This document shows positions 48,999-58,166 of a stretch of DNA of 64,000 nucleotides, piece by piece (positions within the stretch are counted from its first letter, which is position 1; every line of letters begins with the position of its first letter). The notes beneath the pieces were generated by a model. That model had not been told where the DNA came from. It was given only the letters and a program-made list of their open reading frames with translations, and searched no databases. The stretch covers positions 1,984,001 to 2,048,000 of the forward strand of contig NZ_AP025472.1 in assembly GCF_024347395.1 (NCBI RefSeq), given 5' to 3'. This stretch comes from Vibrio cortegadensis (lineage in GTDB: Bacteria > Pseudomonadota > Gammaproteobacteria > Enterobacterales > Vibrionaceae). The position numbers and the translations under genes are program-made.

Positions 48999-49853
48999 CT
49001 AACTACAGAATGTTTGCCTTAACTTATTAGCTTGGTGCAAATAATGCTCATCTCCCCATAACTGATGAGCAAGCAAGTACCATAGCATTCCCATCATTTT
49101 TACTCGGGGCTGCCAAGCTTGAACTCCTTCTACCCAGCCATCTACATCCGCTATTTGCCTAAATAGACAATAGCGATAAACGCTCTCAAGCACAGGCTCT
49201 TCCGCCGCTTCAATCGTCAGCATTAAATCTAACCTCGGATCTGAGATCGTCGCATACTCCCAGTCAATAACCTTTATTCCCTCTACTGTTTTAACTAGGT
49301 TGTAGCAGCCTAAATCAAAATGGCAAAGTGAAAGCTCGATAGCAGGAATATTCGGTGCACCGCGCCACTGCTGATAGACGGACTCAAACTCTGGCGTTCT
49401 GAAATTTTGGCTAAGTTGCATCCAGTAGTGATCCACTCTTGCGGTAAAACTAAATGGAATCAGAGGCAGTGCCGAAGTATCAAATCGATGAATACTTGCC
49501 GCCGTTTTTAAAATGGAATCAAACGAAGCGCCTGCAGACATGCATTCGCCTTCAACAAATGAGACCAATAACCCTTGCTCATTCACTAGAACAGGCTTTG
49601 GACCTAAATGCGTCGATTCAATAGCACTAAGAACTTGGAACTCTTGATGACGAGAAATAGAGAATGCTTGAGAAATGGAGGTATGAGGACGCCACACGTA
49701 AGACTGATCAGACTCTGTAATCAGCTTCCAGCAGCGATTCGTCAATCCGCCAGTTAAGGTATGAACCGTCACTGGCGGAGTAACAAAGAAGTCATCAAGT
49801 GACTGTAAGGTATTATCGAGCTGTTTAGCTTCAATCCACGCAAATCTAGCCAC
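48999..49853 (-). CDS. thiK: Thiamine kinase / choline-kinase-like phosphotransferase (ThiK-like)
   Basis: 284 residues of the aminoglycoside-phosphotransferase fold. GGLTNRCWKL near residue 36 is the nucleotide-binding loop, CHFDLGCYNLV near 190 holds the catalytic Asp and Asn (HxDxxxxN), and VIDWEYA supplies the metal-binding Asp. Thiamine kinase is the likely role because the gene lies between lpoB and ycfP as thiK does in E. coli, but choline-kinase-like activity is possible. Starts with GTG 49853, with AAGGAAG about ten bases upstream. Confidence 0.8.
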   Translation of the reverse strand: MARFAWIEAKQLDNTLQSLDDFFVTPPVTVHTLTGGLTNRCWKLITESDQSYVWRPHTSISQAFSISRHQEFQVLSAIESTHLGPKPVLVNEQGLLVSFVEGECMSAGASFDSILKTAASIHRFDTSALPLIPFSFTARVDHYWMQLSQNFRTPEFESVYQQWRGAPNIPAIELSLCHFDLGCYNLVKTVEGIKVIDWEYATISDPRLDLMLTIEAAEEPVLESVYRYCLFRQIADVDGWVEGVQAWQPRVKMMGMLWYLLAHQLWGDEHYLHQANKLRQTFCS

Positions 49854-49897
49854 TAGATGTCTTCCTTTAGGTAGGATCTAACTTGAATTATCTCTAA

Positions 49898-50488
49898 CTA
49901 TAATCCCAGTAAGCTTTTTGATTCTTGCTTACGGATTTCAGTTTCATCTGCCCATTCGATAAGACCGGTTTCTAGATCCATCAGACGCATGGTCATCTTG
50001 TAGTAAACATCTTTATCGCTACCTGCATTTTTAACAATGCTCGATAGGTTTCCGTACATCATGTACTGCGCACCAACCATTTTACCAAACTGAATCGCAT
50101 TGCTTTGATTCACAAGTTCATCGTTGTTTTGGAAATTCAACTGTTCGCGTACCGACTCAACACGGTCCATATCAACAAAACGGAATTTACCTGAATTTAG
50201 CATTTTGGTGCTGATGGTATCGGTAATCGATTCAGTATCAATATGTTCACTAGTCTTGTTCTTAATACGCTCAACAAAAACGATTGGACGTTGGTCACGT
50301 GTAATAACCGCGACAGAACCAGCCGTCATCATGCTATCAACCATTTCTCCGGCAATTTTTTGTAAATCAGTAGAACCAAAATCAATGGTTGTTGTTTCAG
50401 TAGCCTGCGCATCACCGTAGCTAACTTTATTTGAACAGCCACCAAGAATTACGGCCAAACCTAGTAATGCAATCACACTTTTTTTCAT
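49898..50488 (-). CDS. lpoB: Penicillin-binding-protein activator LpoB
   Basis: 196-residue outer-membrane lipoprotein with the lipobox ILGGCSNK (Cys 18). The mature domain matches LpoB: FGSTDLQKIAGEMVDSMM, RPIVFVERIKNKTSEHIDT, MVGAQYMMYGNLSSIV. LpoB stimulates PBP1B in enterics. The enteric proline-rich linker after the Cys is short here (KVSYGDAQATETTT), so the protein is compact. ATG 50488 is chosen for the lipoprotein start and the GGAACC upstream; the longer in-frame reading to 50509 is unlikely. Lies downstream of ycfL. Confidence 0.9.
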   Translation of the reverse strand: MKKSVIALLGLAVILGGCSNKVSYGDAQATETTTIDFGSTDLQKIAGEMVDSMMTAGSVAVITRDQRPIVFVERIKNKTSEHIDTESITDTISTKMLNSGKFRFVDMDRVESVREQLNFQNNDELVNQSNAIQFGKMVGAQYMMYGNLSSIVKNAGSDKDVYYKMTMRLMDLETGLIEWADETEIRKQESKSLLGL

Positions 50489-50574
50489 ATTGGTTCCTTT
50501 ATCCACCAAGGGTACTCATTTATCTAAATAATTACGGCTTAAAGCGTTACATTTAAAGGTAACGCCTTAAACAT

Positions 50575-50964
50575 TTAGTCGTTTGAAGCTCGAATTTGAA
50601 CTCGATATTGGGTGCCATTTGGGTTGACAGAAACCTCTGAAATCGAAAAGCTTTCAAAGCCTCGAACAACAGCCTGACGCCAAGGACCTTGTTTCAAATT
50701 GACTTCAAGCCCTGAATCGTCATACCAATAGAAGCGGTACAAAATATGCTGATCGCCTTTATACTGACTGCTGAGTTTTACGACACCTCGCGTGTGCCCA
50801 TCAACTTGTGTCGTTGCAATATCATCGATAATCAAACGACCACCCAGTACATGATCGCTAAACAGCACTTTCTGCGTTAAGCCATCCACTCGCAACCCAG
50901 CAGTATTATCCGCACAGCCCACTAACATGAGTGCTGTTAGCATGCCCAATAACCATCTCTTCAT
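50575..50964 (-). CDS. ycfL: YcfL family lipoprotein (DUF1425)
   Basis: 129 residues with a lipoprotein signal (MKRWLLGMLTALMLVGC, then ADNTAG). The mature part is a small beta-sandwich-like domain; GGRLIIDDIATTQVDGHTRGVVKLSSQYKGDQHILYRFYWYDDSGLEV is the DUF1425 core. Function unknown, but always next to lpoB in enterics and vibrios. Its ATG overlaps the stop of the upstream COG3014 gene (ATGA). Confidence 0.9.
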   Translation of the reverse strand: MKRWLLGMLTALMLVGCADNTAGLRVDGLTQKVLFSDHVLGGRLIIDDIATTQVDGHTRGVVKLSSQYKGDQHILYRFYWYDDSGLEVNLKQGPWRQAVVRGFESFSISEVSVNPNGTQYRVQIRASND

Positions 50965-52355
50965 TTTAATCTCCCTAGTTGTTTATGCCACATAATGGCA
51001 TTTCCACCTTGGCGAGATACCCATACCAAAGTCGTTTGACCTTTAGGTACATTAAACTGATAGCTCTGCCCATCAACCTGTAGTGAGTGCTCACCTGCCG
51101 CAACAATTTGGCTTGCACTATTCACTTCGGCTGGCAGAGTTTGCCAGCTTCGCGTATCTGGCTGCTCTGTTAACGCATTCCAAACATTGAACAATAAATT
51201 CCCAACATCATCACCTTTTGCAGCTTCTTTGCGGATCCTATCTTTAGCTACTACTCGGAGTGCTTGGCGAATCACGATGCTCGGCAGCCTTTCAGAAAGA
51301 TCGTTTTGCGCCATTAAGTTAATATTAGCTAATTGGCTAGTATTTACGCGATTGTTATCCAAATGCATGGCAGAAAATCGCTCTGACGCTTGCTTAGGAT
51401 AATAAGGCAAGGCTAAAGAGTAGATCGCCCCATTACTTCGACTGTCATAAATGGGTAAATCTAAACGCCAACTTTGCATCGCATCAACAACGCCTTGCTC
51501 TTCAATGACAATAACTCGCCCTTGATTACTGGTTAACTTCGTAACTGAGTCGTAACGCTTCGTTAATTTAGCCAGGTCTTGATTCATACCTAGGCGCTTT
51601 GCTAAACGAATCGTATTATTAATAATTTCGGTGTTTTCAGGCATTACGGCCAATGCTCGTCGATAATCGACATAGGCGGCATTGGGGTCATTTGACGCTT
51701 CGTAAAGAAGGCCTGACAAAAACAGCAAATAACCGTTTTGCACCGCTTGCAACTTTTTCCCTGCGTCTGGGTAATTAGACAGCACACTGCCTAAATTTGG
51801 TGACAAACCTTTAGATCTAATATCGCTTTGTGCCGACTGTAGCTCTTTTTCTCGTATTTTTTTTGCTTGCTCTTGCACTTGGTTTGCGCGACGCATTTCA
51901 ACCAATGCGCCTTCTAAGCTATTCTCTTTCAAATAGTTCAAACCAAGATAGAGATGTAGAAAGCCCAACTCATAATCTGCTGGGGTGTACTCCGTCAAAT
52001 TATCATTAACCGCTAATGCACCGACACTCGTGACCGAATCGCTCACCGATATCACCGCTTTATCTTGCTGAACTCTTACCGCTCGATCACTTAGCTCTAA
52101 ACTCGATTTACTTTCTGGAAATTGTTCATTAAGAAAGAGCACTCGCCCTCTCTCAAAATTATCCAAAATGTCACCTGCGGCATAGTCAGGTAATGCGTCT
52201 TCAGCTTTTTGATACTGTCCGGTCGCGACAGCTTGATGAACCGCATTATTTTGAGCGCTGTAATGACTAAAAAGATTACCAGCCGACAAGGTCGAACAAG
52301 CTGAAATCATGATCGACATTGTCGAAACTGCTAATAGTCGAATCTGTCGTCTCAC
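50961..52355 (-). CDS. COG3014 lipoprotein with TPR-like repeats
   Basis: 464 residues; lipoprotein signal ending ISAC (Cys 20). The middle is helical and TPR-like (FERGRVLFLNEQFPESKSSLELSDRAV, YELGFLHLYLGLNYLKENSLEGALVEMRRANQVQEQ, FLSGLLYEASNDPNAAYVDYRRAL); the C-terminal half is beta-rich. Function unknown; it heads the COG3014-ycfL-lpoB-thiK run, suggesting a role connected with envelope synthesis (inference). GTG start at 52355 with GGAGAAG seven bases upstream. Repeats lie in the spacer to hinT. Confidence 0.85.
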   Translation of the reverse strand: MRRQIRLLAVSTMSIMISACSTLSAGNLFSHYSAQNNAVHQAVATGQYQKAEDALPDYAAGDILDNFERGRVLFLNEQFPESKSSLELSDRAVRVQQDKAVISVSDSVTSVGALAVNDNLTEYTPADYELGFLHLYLGLNYLKENSLEGALVEMRRANQVQEQAKKIREKELQSAQSDIRSKGLSPNLGSVLSNYPDAGKKLQAVQNGYLLFLSGLLYEASNDPNAAYVDYRRALAVMPENTEIINNTIRLAKRLGMNQDLAKLTKRYDSVTKLTSNQGRVIVIEEQGVVDAMQSWRLDLPIYDSRSNGAIYSLALPYYPKQASERFSAMHLDNNRVNTSQLANINLMAQNDLSERLPSIVIRQALRVVAKDRIRKEAAKGDDVGNLLFNVWNALTEQPDTRSWQTLPAEVNSASQIVAAGEHSLQVDGQSYQFNVPKGQTTLVWVSRQGGNAIMWHKQLGRLK

Positions 52356-52398
52356 TTACTTCTCCAAATTACCGGCTTATCACGCCATTGTTCTGTTT

Positions 52399-52444
52399 GT
52401 ATTTGTAGCTCTATTTGTATTTGTATTTGTAGTTCTATTCGTAT
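52399..52444. repeat. Imperfect 22-base direct repeats in the hinT / COG3014 spacer
   Basis: Two copies, 52399-52420 and 52423-52444, agree at 20 of 22 positions and share the core TATTTGTAG-C/T-TCTATT. The surrounding 183 bases between hinT and the COG3014 gene are rich in TTTGTA units. Confidence 0.7.
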
Positions 52445-52538
52445 GGTCATTAAAGAATAATAGTTGCCAATTGTTTATGTTGACTGATGATTTGTTGAGA
52501 CCGTCAAAAAACAAAAAAGTTAGGCAACCATTAAAAAA

Positions 52539-52889
52539 TTAACTCATCAACAACGGACCCAATGGGCGACCACCCACTAAATGCATGTGAATATGGTATA
52601 CCTCTTGTCCACCATGAGAGTTGCAGTTGACGATCAAGCGGTAACCTTTTTCATCAATGCCTTCTTCTTTTGCGAGTTTTTTTGCTACCGTAAACATACG
52701 CCCCATCATCGCTTCATCTTCGACTTCGACGTCATTAGTTGTAGGGATGAGTTTATTAGGGATGATCAGAATGTGACTTGGCGCACGTGGGTTGATATCA
52801 CGAAATGCGGTAACGAGATCATCTTGGTACAACAAATCTGTCGGGATTTCTTTACGAATGATTTTACTGAAAATGGTTTCTTCCGCCAT
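52539..52889 (-). CDS. hinT: HIT-family purine nucleoside phosphoramidase HinT
   Basis: 116 residues. The HIT motif H-x-H-x-H is [16 protein letters not shown] near residue 100, preceded by [13 protein letters not shown] and VNCNSHGGQ. HinT cleaves AMP from lysine or amino-acid adenylates. It is the first gene upstream of the COG3014-ycfL-lpoB-thiK run, the hinT-ycfL-lpoB-thiK order known in E. coli. Confidence 0.95.
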   Translation of the reverse strand: MAEETIFSKIIRKEIPTDLLYQDDLVTAFRDINPRAPSHILIIPNKLIPTTNDVEVEDEAMMGRMFTVAKKLAKEEGIDEKGYRLIVNCNSHGGQEVYHIHMHLVGGRPLGPLLMS

Positions 52890-53033
52890 TGAAGCTCTCC
52901 AAGATATTTAAGTTTATTACGCAATTAGTATGCTATTTGCTCTTAGTTAGTATGCGCCAAGCATTAATAAATCTCAATAGAAAACACTGTTCATTTATAA
53001 TAATCGCTATCACATCAATAGTGCGAGGATATT

Positions 53034-53051
53034 TTTGACGTGTGCGTCAAA
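53034..53051. promoter_or_regulatory. Inverted repeat upstream of chemoreceptor gene
   Basis: Perfect 7+7 dyad TTTGACG-TGTG-CGTCAAA about 95 bases upstream of the 53146 start; possible operator, binder unknown. Confidence 0.4.
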
Positions 53052-53145
53052 GAACGTGTGTCTCACTATCAATACAATGCTAACAATTTTGTTATTTTGA
53101 AGACTGTTGGTCTTTTTTATTTTTTGTATTTCTAGGGAGAGTTTT

Positions 53146-55137
53146 ATGAAAGGCTCAGTGATAAAGCGAATGTACGCTGGTTTTGCACTGATAATCCTCA
53201 TGTTAGCCATTACTATTGCGATAATGATGGATGGCATGAGTCAGATTCATTCCAATTTTCAAACTGTATCGAAAACAGCATTACCCTTAGTTTCGTTATC
53301 TAATCAAACCAGTGTGCAGTTACTTTCTGCAGATAAATCTTTTAAGGATTTCTTAACGACTCAAAGTGATGAGCGTATGACCGTCATTCGCGGTGAGTTC
53401 GCTACGGCAAAAGATCAATTCTCTCAGGTTCTCTCCCAATTAGAGGCCGCAAGTAACAAAGATCCTTCATTAACAGAGCGAATCACGCAATTACGAGAAA
53501 TGGAATTGCGCTACTTCGCTGAAGCCGCTGATGCTATGAACAATTATGAATCGATGTTCTCTGCTCAAGAAAAAGTGCAAAAGTCTTCGCGCAACTTCCA
53601 GCGTCTACATTCAGAACTGAGTGTCGGTATGAAAGAGTATGTGAGCGACCAAACCAGCATCTCAGTTAAAGTGATGGCGAAGAGCTATTTCATTAAATTG
53701 AAAGATGCAGAAGTGATCACCTCAGATGCTTTAGCAAGTTCAGATACTGCATTTGTTCAAAAGGCGGTAACGAAAAACAAAAAAGCAGTGACTCACCTTA
53801 ATTACGCATACCGTGGTTTAACCGCGCAGCTTCCATCACTTAAAGATGCCTTTGATGAATCGGTAAAGCAGTTCACACGCGATGTCGGCCAAAAAGGTGG
53901 GGTGCTTGATCAGCACAATAACTACCTTCTTGCAAAGCAGGCTCTTTATGAAAATATCGCTAATCTCGCGGCTGAAATTGATAATGCCATGCTGATTTTA
54001 GATTCATTCAATGTCACGGCTTCAGAAAAACTGAATTCATCATTAGCTGAAGCAGGCGACGTTTATGACCAAGGTGTAATAAAGGCCATCAGTATTGGTG
54101 TTCTGGTTACCATCTTTGCTGCGGCAATTGGCTACCATATTTCACATAGCGTTCGCACTCCATTGAATAGCATTTTAAGTGTACTGGAATGCCTCACTGA
54201 AGGTGACATGACCAAACGTATTGATGGTAAATTCAGCCTAGAGTTTAGTCGTGTCAGCGGCCACATTAATACTCTTGCTGATAGCCTGCACGATATTCTG
54301 GTTAAGCTTAATGATGCCTCTGATAACCTCACCGACACGGCAGGAACCAACCAAACAACATCGACGAATGCCCAGCAACAGCTCAACAACCAGCGAGAAC
54401 AGACAGCGAATGTTGCCACTGCGATGACAGAAATGGCGCACTCGGTACAAGAAGTGGCGAGCAGTGCGCAAAGCTCTTTACAGATGGTTCAACAAGTTGA
54501 AACGGCATCTGAATCTGGCCGTCAAATCATGAACGACAACATCACCACTATTAACCAATTAGAATCTCGCCTTAATGAGTCTGTAGAAGCTGTTGGCGAA
54601 TTGCAAAAAATGAGCAGTCAAATTGGCTCTATTTTGGATGTGATCCGTAACATTGCAGAACAGACCAACCTTCTGGCTCTAAATGCCGCGATTGAAGCCG
54701 CTCGAGCGGGCGAACAAGGACGCGGTTTTGCAGTTGTTGCGGATGAGGTTCGGGTACTTGCGCAACGTACAACGGAATCTACGTCTGAGATTGAAACGAT
54801 GATCAGCAATCTTCAGTCATCGTCAAAATCTGCTGGTAAGGTGATTGAAGGCTGTATGAACGATATGGATATGTCTGTCGAACAGGCTTCAAATGCTAAT
54901 AGTGCGATGGAAGAGATCCAAGCTCTGATTATGGAAATTAGCCAAATGAGTACTCATATCTCACAAGCGGCGGTAGAGCAAAATGAGACGACATCTGACA
55001 TTGCAAGAAACATTGAAGATATTAATCACATCGCCGATGCCAGCTACCAAGCGATGTCATCGATAGCCCAAGCCAGTGAAAATCTAGCAGGGCTTGCCAA
55101 CCAACAAGGTGAATTAGTGCACCGATTTAAGCTGTAA
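53146..55137 (+). CDS. Methyl-accepting chemotaxis protein, helical-bundle sensor
   Basis: 663 residues: membrane segment at about 11-31, a periplasmic helical region of about 270 residues (no Cache signature; charged amphipathic helices), second membrane segment at about 305-325, HAMP ([23 protein letters not shown]), and the signalling hairpin [41 protein letters not shown] near residue 500. A Gln/Asn/Thr-rich coil ([13 protein letters not shown]) follows HAMP. Ligand unknown. ATG 53146 has AGGGAG six bases upstream; the longest ORF starts 13 codons earlier without support. Confidence 0.92.
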   Translation: MKGSVIKRMYAGFALIILMLAITIAIMMDGMSQIHSNFQTVSKTALPLVSLSNQTSVQLLSADKSFKDFLTTQSDERMTVIRGEFATAKDQFSQVLSQLEAASNKDPSLTERITQLREMELRYFAEAADAMNNYESMFSAQEKVQKSSRNFQRLHSELSVGMKEYVSDQTSISVKVMAKSYFIKLKDAEVITSDALASSDTAFVQKAVTKNKKAVTHLNYAYRGLTAQLPSLKDAFDESVKQFTRDVGQKGGVLDQHNNYLLAKQALYENIANLAAEIDNAMLILDSFNVTASEKLNSSLAEAGDVYDQGVIKAISIGVLVTIFAAAIGYHISHSVRTPLNSILSVLECLTEGDMTKRIDGKFSLEFSRVSGHINTLADSLHDILVKLNDASDNLTDTAGTNQTTSTNAQQQLNNQREQTANVATAMTEMAHSVQEVASSAQSSLQMVQQVETASESGRQIMNDNITTINQLESRLNESVEAVGELQKMSSQIGSILDVIRNIAEQTNLLALNAAIEAARAGEQGRGFAVVADEVRVLAQRTTESTSEIETMISNLQSSSKSAGKVIEGCMNDMDMSVEQASNANSAMEEIQALIMEISQMSTHISQAAVEQNETTSDIARNIEDINHIADASYQAMSSIAQASENLAGLANQQGELVHRFKL

Positions 55138-55233
55138 TAGAGAATCAATCGACAATGGGCTCAATGTAACTGGTATGAACCAATTGTTCGATTAAAAACA
55201 TAAAGTCTGTAAAGGTTCTGTAAATTATTGACT

Positions 55234-55271
55234 AAGGGCGACTTTTCTATGAAGTCGCCCTTGTTTTTTTT
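55234..55271 (+). terminator. Terminator of the second chemoreceptor gene
   Basis: 11-bp stem AAGGGCGACTT/AAGTCGCCCTT with a 7-base loop and eight T residues. Confidence 0.93.
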
Positions 55272-55358
55272 ACGCTGCGGCATTATATGTCTACTAAGGC
55301 TTGCGAATTTCTTTTGATACCTCACTCTAGGCAGGCCATATGACATTAAGGAATACCT

Positions 55359-56522
55359 ATGGCTGTCCATGTTGGCATCATCGATCAAGACCCTATTCGC
55401 TTGCTCACTCCGCTTCTTGATAACCGAACGATCAGTACTCACATTGTGTTCATTGGAGATGATGATCAAAGACATATCTATGATCGACTAAACGCCGTTC
55501 TAGAGAAACGTTCGATCACTTCTGAATTTTTTGAGATACCGACCGCAGTCGATACATCTGCCATTAAAGCCTCAATTCAAACACTGGCTCAAAATCTAAA
55601 AGCCCGTGGCGGAGAAGTGAAACTCAACGCGAGTTGTGGCCTACGCCATCGCCTGCTTTCTGTCTATGAAGTTTTCCGTTCTTATCACTGGCCGATTTTT
55701 GTTGTTGAACCAAACAGCGACAAGCTATGCTGGCTCTACCCTGATGGAAAAGAAGAAGCACAAGTTCAAGATAGAATCACCATTGATGACTACCTGACTG
55801 TTTTCGGTGCTCGTGGTGAATTTAACTCTCACGAACTGCCTCCGCAGCTTGATCAAAAACTTTACGAACTTGGTGAACGTTGGGCGGGAAATGCGTTAGA
55901 GCTAGGCCCAGGATTAGCGACGCTTAATTATTTAGCGACAACCTGTCGTAAAGAACAGAAGCTTGATGTGCCACTATCGGAAAAGCAACAAGGCTATCGT
56001 GAGCTCAACATGCTTCTGACTGACTTAGTGGATGCCAATATCGCGACCTATGAAAATGGTATTCTTACCTTTGCCAATGAGGATGCGCGTCGTTTCTCAA
56101 ATGGTGAATGGCTAGAAACTCTAGTTCATAGCACGGTGAAACAGATCCAAGATGAAATGCCTACAATCCAAGACCGTTCGTTAAATGTTCAAGTTTATCG
56201 CAACCTTGGTGAGCGCGAAGTTCGCAATGAATTAGACGTTGCCTCAGTGGTCAATAACAAACTGCATATTATCGAGTGTAAAACCAAGGGCATGCGAGAT
56301 GATGGGGATGACACCCTCTACAAACTTGAATCATTACGCGATCTCCTCGGCGGCCTGCAAGCTCGTGCAATGCTTGTCAGTTTCCGCCCTTTACGCCATA
56401 ACGATATCACTCGTGCAGAAGATTTAGGACTTGCGCTGATCGGCCCTGATGAACTTAAAAACTTAAAACATTATCTGACCGCTTGGTTTAAAGAAGCTGG
56501 CGGATACGATGATTTGCAGTAA
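55359..56522 (+). CDS. Stand-alone CARF-domain nuclease (DUF1887; VC1899/Card1-like)
   Basis: 387 residues in three parts. N-terminal CARF-like Rossmann domain (about 1-150): HVGIIDQDPIRLLTPLL, then LNASCGLRHRLLSVYEVFRSYHWPIFVVEP. Middle winged-helix-like region (about 155-245). C-terminal PD-(D/E)xK nuclease (about 246-380): GEWLE at 249-253, NELDV with Asp 293, IIECK with Glu 306 and Lys 308. This is the architecture of Card1/Can2 effectors, which cyclic tetra-adenylate from type III CRISPR complexes activates to nick DNA or cleave RNA, and of V. cholerae VC1899, whose structure is known. No cas gene or array is in the window, and the expected CARF T-G-G-T-K type motif reads S-C-G-L-R (92-96). 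It has its own promoter region after a terminator. Biological role unknown. Confidence 0.85.
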   Translation: MAVHVGIIDQDPIRLLTPLLDNRTISTHIVFIGDDDQRHIYDRLNAVLEKRSITSEFFEIPTAVDTSAIKASIQTLAQNLKARGGEVKLNASCGLRHRLLSVYEVFRSYHWPIFVVEPNSDKLCWLYPDGKEEAQVQDRITIDDYLTVFGARGEFNSHELPPQLDQKLYELGERWAGNALELGPGLATLNYLATTCRKEQKLDVPLSEKQQGYRELNMLLTDLVDANIATYENGILTFANEDARRFSNGEWLETLVHSTVKQIQDEMPTIQDRSLNVQVYRNLGEREVRNELDVASVVNNKLHIIECKTKGMRDDGDDTLYKLESLRDLLGGLQARAMLVSFRPLRHNDITRAEDLGLALIGPDELKNLKHYLTAWFKEAGGYDDLQ

Positions 56523-56571
56523 CGCGTCACAATAGCTAATCACAAAGCCTGGTCACAATAGCCAGTCACAG

Positions 56572-56602
56572 AAAAAAGCCCAACCATCAATCATGGTTGG
56601 GC
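56572..56602 (-). terminator. Terminator of the second porin
   Basis: 10-bp stem GCCCAACCAT/ATGGTTGGGC with a 5-base loop and six T residues in the reverse direction, 31 bases after the porin stop. Confidence 0.92.
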
Positions 56603-56632
56603 AAAAGAAAAGGCATAATCTTTTAAACGTTT

Positions 56633-57664
56633 TTACCAGTAAACACGGGCACCAATAGCAAAGCGACTTTCACCATCATTCTTCGTTGGACCAACGAAAA
56701 CGTCAGATCCTTGATTGGTGTAACCTGTGGTTGTACCTTTGCTATAACCCATTTCTGCATAAATGCGTGACCAGCTATTAAACTTGTGTACCGCACCTAA
56801 GTAAGCATTTTTTCCGTCGCCTTCTAAGCGGCCAGCTTTTTGCTCTACATACTCAACACCAGAATAAGCACTCGTTTTCTTTGTAAAGGCATATGTACCA
56901 CCTAAGCTGAATGCATTTTCCTTAATTTTCCCAGATGAGTTAAGATCCTCAAGCTGTGCGTTGTAATAAGTGAAACCGACAAGCGCATCACCCATTGTGT
57001 ATTCGACCGTACCTTCGAAGAAAGTATTTTTTAAATCAGCAACGATATCTGTACCTGAGTTATCTCCGACTACATGACCTTTTGATGTATTGGTACCACC
57101 ACCAAAGTGTAGAGATAGATCACCCGCTGATGTTCCAGCATAAAGTTCTGTCAGCTCTTGGTTGGTATCGTCTTGATCTAAACCGTGGTTCGCCGCTACC
57201 CAGAAGCTATCGCTTTCATAGTTATACTTAATCAACGAGTCATGACGGGCACCTGAAAGTGTCGCATGGCGTAAACCAGTGCCACCAAAGAAGTACGAGT
57301 AATCCGCGCCCCAAGTGTCATCCGATACAACCCACTGACGACCTACGGTAATTTTACCGAAATCGCCACTCACACCCGCATAATGCAGGCGGTTTTTCAT
57401 TGTATAGTCGCCTTTACCTTGCAGACCAAATTCAACTTTACCAAAAACATTAATCCCCTCAACCAACTGGTACTCTGCTTTTACACCCGCTCTTGATGAA
57501 CCGGCACCAAGAGTGATGTCTTTATCTGGGTTTTTCTTTAATTCTGTACGAAGCTGACCATAAAATTCAGCTTTGCCCTCATCTGATTTATAGATTTCTG
57601 CGGCTGATACGGCACCAGCGACGAAAAGAGAAGGGATGATTACTGCTAGAAGTGTTTTTTTCAT
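56633..57664 (-). CDS. Outer-membrane porin, general diffusion type
   Basis: 343-residue precursor with a signal peptide (MKKTLLAVIIPSLFVAGAVSA, then AEIYKSDEGKAEFYGQLRTELKK). The mature start, SSRAGVKAEYQLVEGINVFGKVEFG, the loop-3 region VGRQWVVSDDTWGADYSYFFGG, and an aromatic end (IGARVYW) place it in the classical Gram-negative porin family (OmpF/OmpC-like trimers). It is more basic and enteric-like than the porin at 2355. It has a long upstream region of about 500 bases. Confidence 0.9.
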   Translation of the reverse strand: MKKTLLAVIIPSLFVAGAVSAAEIYKSDEGKAEFYGQLRTELKKNPDKDITLGAGSSRAGVKAEYQLVEGINVFGKVEFGLQGKGDYTMKNRLHYAGVSGDFGKITVGRQWVVSDDTWGADYSYFFGGTGLRHATLSGARHDSLIKYNYESDSFWVAANHGLDQDDTNQELTELYAGTSAGDLSLHFGGGTNTSKGHVVGDNSGTDIVADLKNTFFEGTVEYTMGDALVGFTYYNAQLEDLNSSGKIKENAFSLGGTYAFTKKTSAYSGVEYVEQKAGRLEGDGKNAYLGAVHKFNSWSRIYAEMGYSKGTTTGYTNQGSDVFVGPTKNDGESRFAIGARVYW

Positions 57665-58166
57665 TTTACTGTCCTGTGACTTTATTATCCTTAATAGCGC
57701 ACGCCGTCCTAGCTGCGCCGGGAAAAGCTAACAGGAATTAATTTCAGTCACAAATGACTCTTTCAGAATGATTAATCAGAAAACTCAATAAAAACAGTTA
57801 AATGACTCGCATACCTTTAATTTTCTAGCAGCACATAAAAAACACATTACTACTCACATTTTAGTCAGAAAAAAGAACCCATAACATTAACCAATCCAGT
57901 AATAACAAGTAATCAGAAAACCTCACAAGAAAAATAAACCCACCTTATCAGCATAATTACTCACATCACTTCAAGCGATTCATATTCCAATTGCTATTAA
58001 CTTATAATCTGTAGTTATAATAAACTTTCGAGGCAGTTCAAATTTATAAAATAATCAATGTAAGTTATTGTTTTAAAAGTTATTTACATTTGGTCCAAAA
58101 ATACAAAAAGAGCAAAGGTTTCCCTTTGCTCTTTTCGTGTTTATTTATCTATCGGAGGACAGAAAA
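57665..58166. other. Intergenic region porin / udp, AT-rich
   Basis: 502 bases holding the porin promoter and leader on the left and the udp terminator on the right (58106-58135). The middle, about 57770-58080, is strongly A/T-rich with no ORF or repeat. The first 60 bases include a GC-richer patch (GCGCACGCCG) that may lie in the porin 5' leader. Confidence 0.5.
58106..58135 (-). terminator. Terminator of udp
   Basis: 13-bp stem AAAAGAGCAAAGG with complement, 4-base loop, about 30 bases after the udp stop; the flank in the reverse direction ends in T residues. Confidence 0.85.
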
